A stretch of DNA of 64,000 nucleotides, taken from assembly GCF_041505935.1 (NCBI RefSeq), contig NZ_CP140110.1; one strand, written 5' to 3'. The position numbers were made by a program, and so were the translations under genes. The stretch is from Fervidobacterium_A thailandense (GTDB lineage: Bacteria > Thermotogota > Thermotogae > Thermotogales > Fervidobacteriaceae). Under the pieces are notes generated by a model that was not told the origin of the DNA, searched no databases, and saw only the letters and a program-made list of their open reading frames with translations. This document shows, piece after piece, positions 34,312 through 42,741 of the stretch (positions within the stretch are counted from its first letter, which is position 1; each line of letters starts with the position of its first letter).

Positions 34312-34839
34312 TTACGTTGTTTCAAGTAGAAGATAATGCAAGATCACAAACGGCACGTTTTTGAAAATTCCGTTGAACATCTCAAGAGGTACATTGTACC
34401 TGTCGTTAATTGTAAGCATCAGCTGCATAAGATTATACCTCAGAACTATTACGAAAAGTGTTAAAAATGCTATATTAAGAGTCGATTGGATAAGTGATGT
34501 AACGATAACGTTCATAGCAGCCTTGATTTTCAGCTTTTTGTTCTTACTGAAATTAAACAGCATAATCACGTGATACCAATCTCCCGACAAAACAGATATA
34601 GCCACCGAATAAGTTATGAACAAAGATACGAAATACTTGAGAAAGCTCCCACCGTAGATTGTCCTGATGATAATTGGGTCGAGTAAAGCCGACAATATGA
34701 AAGCGCCGAAAAACGATGCAAACCAGCGCCATTTGAGCACATATTTGAGGTACAAGGCGTGGATTTCCTTGTGTTCTTCAGCTATCTCGAAGAATTCTGT
34801 TATTTCATCGGGTGTGTATCCAAAAAATCCCATGGGCAT
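34312..34839 (-). CDS. Multi-pass membrane protein of the DprA-like/PRTase operon
   Basis: 175 residues from ATG 34839 (AAGGAGG 8 nt upstream; the longer frame starts at a TTG). A soluble charged N-terminus of ~35 residues is followed by three or four hydrophobic segments (WFASFFGAFILSALLDPIII, YFVSLFITYSVAISVL, IQSTLNIAFLTLFVIVL and a weaker last one). Not recognised. Its position between a SLOG protein and a PRTase would suit a membrane effector or channel. Confidence 0.7.
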   Translation of the reverse strand: MPMGFFGYTPDEITEFFEIAEEHKEIHALYLKYVLKWRWFASFFGAFILSALLDPIIIRTIYGGSFLKYFVSLFITYSVAISVLSGDWYHVIMLFNFSKNKKLKIKAAMNVIVTSLIQSTLNIAFLTLFVIVLRYNLMQLMLTINDRYNVPLEMFNGIFKNVPFVILHYLLLETT

Positions 34840-34862
34840 ACGGCAAACCTCCTTTCTGATTT

Positions 34863-35567
34863 TCAAAGATCTTGATTTCCGTCTTGAGTACTTTTAAATC
34901 GTTTCATGGATAACCAGCATTTTCCGCAATGAACTTTTGTGGGTTCATAGTTGGGACAAGGCCAGGTTTTTGCCACCGTTAGTACGTATACTCTTCTTAC
35001 CTTTCCTTCCGAGAGTAACTTCTCGGTGCAGGCTGTGAGTGTTGCTCCAGTATCGTATATGTCATCGAACAGGAGCACGGTTTTTCCTTCCAATCCGTTC
35101 CCTATAACTGCGTAGGAATCCCTCAAGAGCTTTAACTTTCTTGATTGATTTTTGAACCTCTTCATTTCTGGTGTTTTCTTGATTTTGACAAGGTAATTCA
35201 GCTCCAGCGGGATTCCAGTGTATTCGCTAACGCGCTTTGCAAGCTCAATTACTGGCTGAAATTCGCGGTTTAGTTTTGATGGAGGAACTGGGACAATTGC
35301 GTCAAGTTCCGGGTAGACTTTGAGTCTCTTGACCGCGAGTGCTACAGTTTGCGCTATTTTGTCAAGAACCGAAATATCTTTCTCATACTTGAGTTTGTAG
35401 AGGAGCTTTCCGAGCGGAGATCTCACCTGGGGAAAACGTGGGTCGTGTATTTGGTAGACCGATAGAGCAACACCGGCTGTCCAGTTGCCGTAAAGATCGT
35501 AATAGCGTATCGGTCTGATAGGCTCACCGAACAGCACCTGACCGCCGCCATTTTGTGTCCTTGACAT
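34863..35567 (-). CDS. ComF-like phosphoribosyltransferase
   Basis: 234 residues from ATG 35567 (GGAGG 8 nt upstream). Type I PRTase: LDAIVPVPPSK near 90, and the PRPP loop TVLLFDDIYDTGATLTA near 160-176. The C-terminus has three cysteines (CPNYEPTKVHCGKCWLS), possibly a metal site; ComFC has its zinc ribbon at the N-terminus instead. Could act in nucleotide salvage or make a nucleotide signal for the SLOG protein downstream. First gene of a three-gene operon with no adjacent competence genes. Confidence 0.8.
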   Translation of the reverse strand: MSRTQNGGGQVLFGEPIRPIRYYDLYGNWTAGVALSVYQIHDPRFPQVRSPLGKLLYKLKYEKDISVLDKIAQTVALAVKRLKVYPELDAIVPVPPSKLNREFQPVIELAKRVSEYTGIPLELNYLVKIKKTPEMKRFKNQSRKLKLLRDSYAVIGNGLEGKTVLLFDDIYDTGATLTACTEKLLSEGKVRRVYVLTVAKTWPCPNYEPTKVHCGKCWLSMKRFKSTQDGNQDL

Positions 35568-36161
35568 ACCGTTCACCTCCAATCCCTTTATAGTTTTTCC
35601 AAATTATCACTGACAATAAAACAGACTACCTAATGATTTCTTTCCTGACAGTACGGCACAGCGAATAGGTAAACTGTGTGTTTCTAACACTTGACAGTTT
35701 CGCAATTTGACGCTACAATAAATAGTGAAAAGCAAATTTAAAAATTCCCGAGATCGTGTAAGAGAATTTTTCACAAGCGTGTCATAAAGCTGATGAATAA
35801 AGCCGTTAACAGCACTTTGCACCTCGACTTTAACATCCGACCTAGCAGAAACAATGCTTCAACTCGTGTAATTCACAAAGCATAAATTCAAGAAATTGCA
35901 TGAATAAATGGTTTTTGATTTCGGAGGGTATTTTCCGAACCTACTTTACGACAATGTTAAGATAGTTCCAAGCGTTCCGAAACTGAGAATTCAAGCCGCG
36001 GAAACTAATAACAAGGAAATCACCCACCTAAACTAAGCACTGTTACTTGACTTAGAGTAAGAGTTAGCTATGTCAAAATATAGTTTTACGCAACTAAATC
36101 AGGAGGTTCGGAAAATCGCATTCCAAAAAAGGTCTATTTAAGGGAACTTTGGAAGGTAAGG
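35568..36161 (+). promoter_or_regulatory. Leader region of CRISPR array 1
   Basis: 594 bp without a credible gene, AT-rich. From about 35690 it aligns by eye with the region before array 2. Shared blocks include GATCGTGTAA, CCGAACCTACTTTACGA (35936), AATGTTAAGAT, ACCCACCTAAACT and GGTTCGGAAAATCGC (36106). Just before the first repeat, ACTTTGGAAGG is also shared. The leader is on the low-coordinate side, so new spacers should enter at 36162. Confidence 0.75.
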
Positions 36162-38032
36162 GTCAGGAAGGAACTTCTCTCTGAAAGAGATGGAAACTGT
36201 AGAATGATGTTTCCGTTGTCGTCGTAGACGGTAATATCGTCAGGAAGGAACTTCTCTCTGAAAGAGATGGAAACACCCTCCCTGCCTAGCTCTTTGACCG
36301 GGCCAGTCAAAGAGCAGTCAGGAAGGAACTTCTCTCTGAAAGAGATGGAAACTTCAATGCCTCCCTTTCATCTAACTCCTTTATAACCATGAGTCAGGAA
36401 GGAACTTCTCTCTGAAAGAGATGGAAACACGTAATGTTGAACTTTTTCTCAAACACTCTTCTTTCCGTGTCAGGAAGGAACTTCTCTCTGAAAGAGATGG
36501 AAACCCTGGGCGGAAGTTCCAGCCCTGCCCAACGAACGTCACTGTCAGGAAGGAACTTCTCTCTGAAAGAGATGGAAACTTTCGTTTTTCTGACTACCGA
36601 TAAACTGAATTTTGTACACGTCAGGAAGGAACTTCTCTCTGAAAGAGATGGAAACAAGTCTTCGTAACACGGACAGTACGTCGTCGACGTAAACAGTCAG
36701 GAAGGAACTTCTCTCTGAAAGAGATGGAAACCTTTCACTATGGCATCCTCTGATACCAAAATCAACTTCTGGGTCAGGAAGGAACTTCTCTCTGAAAGAG
36801 ATGGAAACGCCATCGTAAACTGCCAAGTGTACTAGATCGTACATTTGTCGTCAGGAAGGAACTTCTCTCTGAAAGAGATGGAAACAGACGAGTTGGATTA
36901 TCATCAAGCGTTGAAGCTTAGTCAGGAAGGAACTTCTCTCTGAAAGAGATGGAAACTTCTATGCCCATTGCTTTGACTGCTGCTTCGGCGGCCTCGAAGT
37001 CAGGAAGGAACTTCTCTCTGAAAGAGATGGAAACTGTAGACATGCGCCATCACCTCCTCCGCGAACTCTTTATCGTCAGGAAGGAACTTCTCTCTGAAAG
37101 AGATGGAAACACCTGTCGGAGGGGGAAACAAAATTTCTTACACTACATAGAGTCAGGAAGGAACTTCTCTCTGAAAGAGATGGAAACAAGTCCACCCGTC
37201 GGGTACACGTTTACCGTACTGTCCAAGTGTCAGGAAGGAACTTCTCTCTGAAAGAGATGGAAACACACTTATATGTTCTCTGTCAGCCAGTTTACCGGTG
37301 AGCTGGTCAGGAAGGAACTTCTCTCTGAAAGAGATGGAAACTAGTAGACGTTTATCGTAATCGGTTCAACGTTCCATTTGTGTCAGGAAGGAACTTCTCT
37401 CTGAAAGAGATGGAAACATCTCTAGCTCCGACCTTAGAACGTAGTTGATGTCTGCTAGGTCAGGAAGGAACTTCTCTCTGAAAGAGATGGAAACCCTCGA
37501 TCGGGAGAAATCAAAACTTCCGTCGTGCTCGCGACGGTCAGGAAGGAACTTCTCTCTGAAAGAGATGGAAACGTCCACTTTCTAGCCCCGAGGTGGTCGT
37601 ATTCATAAAGAATGTCAGGAAGGAACTTCTCTCTGAAAGAGATGGAAACAGTGTCGGAACACCAATCTCATGTTGATAACTGGCTCTGTTGTCAGGAAGG
37701 AACTTCTCTCTGAAAGAGATGGAAACCTTATTTTGTTGTCCCAAAATCACCAGATAAAACTTCATAAGTCAGGAAGGAACTTCTCTCTGAAAGAGATGGA
37801 AACTTAATGACTTCCCTATCAGTCAATTCCTTGGTGATTTCATGTCAGGAAGGAACTTCTCTCTGAAAGAGATGGAAACTCTTCCATCCCTACGAATAGC
37901 ACTAAGGTAGTAGCCTGTTTGTCAGGAAGGAACTTCTCTCTGAAAGAGATGGAAACCTTAGCTGCTTTAGAAACAAGAACCTTTGCTTCTTCCAATGTCA
38001 GGAAGGAACTTCTCTCTGAAAGAGATGGAAAC
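36162..38032 (+). CRISPR. CRISPR array 1, leader-proximal part (25 repeats)
   Basis: 25 copies of one 36-nt repeat, starting GTCAGGAAGGAACTTC and ending GAGATGGAAAC, at 36162, 36239, 36317, 36393, 36469, 36544, 36620, 36696 and so on to 37997. Spacers are mostly 38-42 nt (one of 35). The repeat has a short stem TCTCT/AGAGA and an 8-nt ATGGAAAC end, suiting Cas6 cleavage. Copies are identical by eye. Spacer 25 (38033-38074) is followed by an insertion sequence. The terminal GAAAC is of the kind seen with type I-B and III systems. Confidence 0.99.
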
Positions 38033-38075
38033 CTTAAAAACCATCACCCTATCCCCCTCTACCAACTCTTTTTTG

Positions 38076-39387
38076 GAGTCTGTTCGACGATATGATTAGA
38101 GTTTGCTGATAGAGGGTATACCCCTCGTCCTTAAACAAAAATCTCGGTCTTTGAAATCATCCTTCGGCTCGCAAAAACGCTGTTTTTCTCAGCTTTGCCA
38201 AAACATCATCCCCGCTGCTCTCGCAGCTTGACTTCTTCAGTATTCCACTTTCATTTACTCAACACGCTCCACAACTCAGCCAAACGCAAATAGCTCTTCA
38301 AAATGATTCACCAGGTACTCCACCAGTGGTCTTTGTATCTTCACCCAGTCTCCTGGCTCTTGCATTCTCAACTTCCGCTTGATGTTGTGGAGCACAACGA
38401 ACGCTTTGATGTACTCAATCACGTTCGATAACTTCTTGAATCCTCTTCTGATTTGTGTGAACATCGCAAGAAGGCTGTTTCTGGATTCTACCGCTTGATT
38501 TACTCTGGAGCTGATGGTTTTGTGGGAAATGTTCAGATACTCACAGGCTTGAGCGTATGAGGTTAATCCATCAGATAGCACAAGCTTTGGCTGACAAGGG
38601 GATATTAGCTTGATGGCTTGGAGCGTATCACGGTTGAGAGAGACACGGAAGTTAGCAATCAGGTAGTTATCGAAGCTAACGGCAAGGAAGACATAGACAG
38701 TATCGGTCTTTCCCTTTGAAGCGAGTTTTTCGAACTTTTCATCGACACAAAGGACCTCAAAATGGATGGGAGTAAACTTGATGGCAGAAGAGAGTGCTTT
38801 TATCCAGCGGTAGATGGTAGAAACACTCGGGGAGTAGCCGTTGAGAGATAGGACGTTTCTGATTTGTCTGAATGAGAGGTTAGAGAAGAAGAGGATGAAG
38901 GCAAGAAGGCAGATGAAGAGAGGGTAGTTTGGGGAGAAAGGCAGGATGTTGGTTTGAGGAGAGGAGTTTTTGAGTAAGTAAACGTTAGACTTATACTTGC
39001 ATTTACGGCAGCGGAAACGGACGAAAGAAGAGCGAATTTTGTAGATTTCCATGGTAGTGTTGCAGTGAGGGCACCTGGGGTAGGAGAAGTTGAAGAGCTT
39101 GTTAGGGTTGGGTGAGCGAGAGGCCTTTGGGAAGGAGAAAGTGCGTTTGCAGCTTTGGCAGATGAAGCTGAAGACCTGGGTAAGGGAGCCGTCAGGAGCA
39201 CGGCGAAAGTAGCGGGAATTGACGTAGACTTTGGGATGATGGCAGTAAGGACAAGAGGGTCTTTGAGGAAGGTTGAGTTTTCTAGGCATAGGGTATACCT
39301 CCTTTCGTGGGGTGGAGGGGGGTGTACCCCTTTTTAAGGAATTATACAACAATTCGGTGGGTTTTCATAATTTCATGGAACAGTCTA
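38076..39387 (-). mobile_element. Insertion sequence copy 1, inside CRISPR array 1
   Basis: 1312 bp. Ends GAGTCTGTTC and (inverted) TAGACTGTTC, imperfect inverted repeats. An 8-bp target duplication CTTTTTTG (38068-38075 and 39388-39395) fixes the borders. The target is the last 7 nt of spacer 25 plus the first G of repeat 26. It carries one transposase gene. Nearly identical to copies at 49605 and 50924, so recently mobile. Family not assigned. Confidence 0.95.
38276..39289 (-). CDS. DDE-type transposase with zinc-ribbon N-terminus (copy 1)
   Basis: 337 residues from the MPRKLNLPQRPSC start, with AAAGGAGG 8 nt upstream. A frame open 21 codons further upstream exists here but is broken by a 1-nt difference in copy 3, which supports this start. 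Cys pairs CPYCHH, CQSCKR, CPHCNT and CRKCK form zinc ribbons; the catalytic acids are probably LCVDEKFEKL, VLSDGLTSY and QAVESRNSL. The protein is identical in the three copies as far as I can read. Family (IS6/IS1-like or other) is not certain. Confidence 0.93.
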   Translation of the reverse strand: MPRKLNLPQRPSCPYCHHPKVYVNSRYFRRAPDGSLTQVFSFICQSCKRTFSFPKASRSPNPNKLFNFSYPRCPHCNTTMEIYKIRSSFVRFRCRKCKYKSNVYLLKNSSPQTNILPFSPNYPLFICLLAFILFFSNLSFRQIRNVLSLNGYSPSVSTIYRWIKALSSAIKFTPIHFEVLCVDEKFEKLASKGKTDTVYVFLAVSFDNYLIANFRVSLNRDTLQAIKLISPCQPKLVLSDGLTSYAQACEYLNISHKTISSRVNQAVESRNSLLAMFTQIRRGFKKLSNVIEYIKAFVVLHNIKRKLRMQEPGDWVKIQRPLVEYLVNHFEELFAFG

Positions 39388-39394
39388 CTTTTTT

Positions 39395-39890
39395 GTCAGG
39401 AAGGAACTTCCCTCTGAAAGAGATGGAAACTGTCTGGTATAGGTGGACACCCAGCAGGTCTGCGATATCCGGTCAGGAAGGAACTTCTCTCTGAAAGAGA
39501 TGGAAACCATTACGCCCCTTCCTTTCCAAGTGATGCTCCAAGTGACCGTCAGGAAGGAACTTCTCTCTGAAAGAGATGGAAACCGCCCCTTCCTTTCCTT
39601 CACTAACACCGAGACTCCATATCCCGTCAGGAAGGAACTTCTCTCTGAAAGAGATGGAAACACGTTCCGTCGAGCACCGCACGCTCCGAGACAATCAACC
39701 TGTCAGGAAGGAACTTCTCTCTGAAGGAGATGGAAACTATGCGAAGACCGTATTTCAGCAAATCGTTTGCTGAGTCGTCAGGAAGGAACTTCTCTCTGAA
39801 AGAGATGGAAACCTGCGCGATTGTATGGAACATATACTCCAAGAAGGTCGCTGAGTCAGGAAGGAACTTCTCTCTGAAAGAGATGGAAAC
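39395..39890 (+). CRISPR. CRISPR array 1, distal part (7 repeats)
   Basis: Repeats at 39395, 39472, 39548, 39626, 39702, 39777 and 39855, the same 36-mer as before the insertion sequence. The first has TTCCCTCT for TTCTCTCT and the fifth has GAAGGAG for GAAAGAG, the only changes seen; they fall in the older, leader-distal end as expected. The two parts together give 32 repeats and 31 spacers. Confidence 0.98.
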
Positions 39891-40011
39891 AAACTCTCCT
39901 AAAATGATGGTTTTGTGTTAGATGTTTATCTGAAAGGCATTTTTCTTTTAAAGAGGACGGAAGCTTTTGGTGGGGAGCGAGACATTAAACGCGGAAGCAC
40001 CTCGAGTTTGA

Positions 40012-40176
40012 AAGGTACCTCTATCCGAAAGAATCAAGAGCTTGACCGGCAGATACAGTAAGGAAGTGAAAGGGTTATGCGGAAAATGCACAGAGCTTCC
40101 AAACAACGCCCAAAGGACTAAGTTATTCAGAATAGAGGATGAGTTAGGCAACTTGTGGTCGTTTTTTTGGAAGTAA
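40012..40176 (+). pseudogene. Possible C-terminal gene remnant
   Basis: A 54-codon open stretch without a start, ending TAA. The end reads TKLFRIEDELGNLWSFFWK and includes GLCGKCTELP, which looks like true protein. Preceded by stops in frame. Not identified; may be debris of a gene lost between the two arrays. The rest of 39891-40011 shows nothing clear. Confidence 0.3.
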
Positions 40177-40315
40177 AGTTGTTTGGAATTCGTAGCAAGA
40201 ATGACAGTCAGTGAAGACATATTTACTAGTTATTGAAAAGAGAATACAAGTTCCCTACCTTTTTGCGCTCTATCTAAAAATTCCTCCCTCTTCTCACATC
40301 TTTCCATATGGATCA

Positions 40316-40581
40316 TTAAAAGTATTCATCATCCGCTCTATGCGTGTTTTCTGTTACTCGCATCATGTGTTTTGTCCTCGGCGGTATTGGACTTAAGTGT
40401 AAATCTAACTTCTCAAATGTTTCGTTCCACTCGTTCAACTTCTTTTCACTCTCTCCACACACTCGCACACTGCTCTCCTTACTGTTGCTCTCGCAATACC
40501 TAATATCTTTGCGGTCTTTGATACATTCCGGCTATTAGCTGCAAAGACCTTACGAACTTGCTTTTTGAGAGGATAGTTTTC
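40316..40581 (-). pseudogene. Decayed transposase with HTH domain
   Basis: Two minus-strand fragments in different frames. 40435-40581 reads KKQVRKVFAANSRNVSKTAK followed by ILGIARATVRRAV, a helix-turn-helix typical of transposases, and stops. 40316-40411 reads SPIPPRTKHMMRVTENTHRA then DDEYF and stops. The gap between them is far too short for a catalytic domain, so the gene is deleted internally and frameshifted. A third minus-strand frame at 40603-40872 may belong to the same wreck, but I cannot show it. Confidence 0.45.
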
Positions 40582-40789
40582 TTAGCTCGTGATATGATAT
40601 AATCACAGGCTGACCTCCCATCCTGGAAGGAATTTGGTAGTACGGTAAAAGGGGATGTTACTTGTTTTAATCATATCAAGCAAGATGGAGGCAGCTTCTA
40701 CTCTTTTTAGAGTCCCGGCTGTATTGTTTTGTTTCTCTACCTGATTACTATGTCCACACCCATACGAGGAATTTCCGCACTTTTGTGTG

Positions 40790-41267
40790 GAAAAATCAAC
40801 AACTTTGTGGTATAATTCAAACAGCGCACACTCAACAACACATACCAAAACGCACGAAATCGTGTAAAGCACTTTTTCACAATCACTCGTAAAACATCCC
40901 CATCACACGATTTCTCGCAACTAATCCATAACATAAAATCGTGCTTAATCGTTGTATTTATGCTTCAACCGTCCAGATTCACAAAATCAAAATTCCAAAA
41001 AGCGCATCGATTCGTGATTTTCGATTTCGGACGATTTTTTCCGAACCTACTTTACGATAATGTTAAGATTGCTCCGAATGTTCAAAAGTTAAGGATTCAG
41101 GCTGTAGGATGAGTAACAAGGTTTTTACCCACCTAAACTCAGCGTCAATACGTGGTTTAGAGTGATAGTTAGCTAGGTGCAAACATATTTTTATATGGCT
41201 AACTTTGGGGGTTCGGAAAATCGCGTTCCAGATTGCAACTTTTTAAGCGGACTTTGGAAGGCAAGGG
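40790..41267 (+). promoter_or_regulatory. Leader region of CRISPR array 2
   Basis: Homologous to the leader of array 1 over roughly 470 bp, with shared CCGAACCTACTTTACGA (41042) and GGTTCGGAAAATCGC (41212). An extended -10, TGGTATAAT (40808-40816), lies at its far end. No gene. Confidence 0.7.
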
Positions 41268-42302
41268 GTCGGAAGGGAACTGCTCTCTGAAAGAGATGGA
41301 AACCAGCAGATCGACTATGTCTACTGCAGGGTTTCCGCGGCCGGGTCGGAAGGGAACTGCTCTCTGAAAGAGATGGAAACTTAAGAACCTTGACTTGGCT
41401 CTATTAAACAATTCCTTCAAGTCGGAAGGGAACTGCTCTCTGAAAGAGATGGAAACTGTCGCTAGGGTTGTGTGTATACATCCCTCTGTTGTACTGCAGG
41501 TCGGAAGGGAACTGCTCTCTGAAAGAGATGGAAACTTTCATCTAACTCCTTTATAACCATGAAGTTACGTCCCTTAAGTCGGAAGGGAACTGCTCTCTGA
41601 AAGAGATGGAAACCATCAATAAATGACTTTTGGTTAACAATCAACAACTTCTTGTGTCGGAAGGGAACTGCTCTCTGAAAGAGATGGAAACCCCTTCATT
41701 CAGAGATCCTAGGCTCCAGATCCCATTGGCGTCGGAAGGGAACTGCTCTCTGAAAGAGATGGAAACTCACTGTTGCCCGGGCTTCGACCCGGGCAACAGT
41801 TCCGGAGTCGGAAGGGAACTGCTCTCTGAAAGAGATGGAAACCTAACCGTTACTGTAACATGATCTGGAAGTTCTCTTACTGTGTCGGAAGGGAACTGCT
41901 CTCTGAAAGAGATGGAAACATGGGCACCACCACAGATCGTGGTGGGCCCTAACCGTTACTGGTCGGAAGGGAACTGCTCTCTGAAAGAGATGGAAACAGT
42001 AGTTTCGAATCTGCTTTGTACCGTCGGAAAACTGCAAGTCGGAAGGGAACTGCTCTCTGAAAGAGATGGAAACTCGCTACCGTCGTCGTCAATGCCTGTT
42101 CCAACCGTTCCGTGTCGGAAGGGAACTGCTCTCTGAAAGAGATGGAAACAACCCTAGCTGGTGTCCTCTCACCGCTCTGGCGCCGGCCGGTCGGAAGGGA
42201 ACTTCTCTCTGAAAGAGATGGAAACGTCGAAGTGTCCAAGCATGTAGTACAGTACTGCTATGAACTGTCGGAAGGGAACTTTTCTCTGAAAGAGATGGAA
42301 AC
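41268..42302 (+). CRISPR. CRISPR array 2 (14 repeats)
   Basis: 36-nt repeats at 41268, 41345, 41421, 41500, 41578, 41656, 41731, 41807, 41883, 41962, 42038, 42114, 42190 and 42267; 13 spacers of about 39-43 nt. The repeat differs from that of array 1 at positions 4, 6, 8 and 15 (GTCGGAAGGGAACTGC start) but keeps the stem and the ATGGAAAC end. The last two repeats carry T at position 15 as in array 1, and the last also has TTTTCTC. Confidence 0.99.
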
Positions 42303-42343
42303 TGGTAACTTACCTACATGAAAGGTCTCAGCATAGTCAAACC

Positions 42344-42452
42344 GCCAAGAAGTGACTTCCCTCAGAAAGGATGAAAATTTGTTTCCAATCACCATCCGTA
42401 CAAACCCAGAGGTTTCAGTCAAAAAGGTACTTCTCTTTGAGAGTGTGGTGTG
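42344..42452 (+). repeat. Two decayed repeats beyond array 2
   Basis: At about 42344-42377 and 42418-42452 sequences still align with the repeat (GAAGTGACTTCCCTC...GAAAG; GTCAAAAAGGTACTTCTC) at the array's ~75-nt period. They mark the old, eroded end of the array. Confidence 0.65.
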
Positions 42453-42542
42453 CGGAGGAAAGTTTTTATTTGTCATGAGAAATCCTGGGACGAAATCTGT
42501 ATTAACTTGGTGAGGCATTGGGAATTTGCAAAAGAACAAAAA

Positions 42543-42575
42543 AGCCACCACGGTGTGTGGTGGCTTCTTCTTATT
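42543..42575 (+). terminator. Terminator after CRISPR array 2
   Basis: GCCACCAC-GGTGT-GTGGTGGC (about 42543-42563) then TTCTTCTTATTTTT. Would end the pre-crRNA transcript. Confidence 0.85.
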
Positions 42576-42592
42576 TTTAGGGGGTGTGCGGG

Positions 42593-42724
42593 ATGATTTG
42601 GATTTGGAGAATTTTTAAGGGAGTGTGGATAGGTTTTGAGGAGCTTTTAGGCGTGTTTTTATTTGCTCTGTTTGTGACAGGAATAGCAGCCTTGATTTCA
42701 TTTTTGAAGGAACGGCGCAAGTAA
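42593..42724 (+). CDS. 43-residue single-helix membrane peptide
   Basis: ATG 42593 after AGGGGGTGTGCGGG; stop at 42722. Sequence: IWIWRIFKGVWIGFEELLGV, then FLFALFVTGIAALISFL and a basic end KERRK. One membrane helix with a charged cytoplasmic tail, like small toxins or small regulatory membrane peptides. It lies between the array 2 terminator and the convergent cas6, 17 nt from the cas6 stop. Not recognised; translation unproven. Confidence 0.45.
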   Translation: MIWIWRIFKGVWIGFEELLGVFLFALFVTGIAALISFLKERRK

Positions 42725-42741
42725 GTAAGTTTTCGGGATGA

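Noticed and set aside
36421..37765. Short frames inside the CRISPR arrays
   Set aside because: They all translate the repeat (GRNFSLKEMET and the reverse-strand FHLFQREVPS pattern) and are not genes.
38800..39201. Second frames inside the transposase genes (Ser/Thr/Pro-rich)
   Set aside because: Same in all three copies only because the elements are identical; no start signal; low-complexity shadow.
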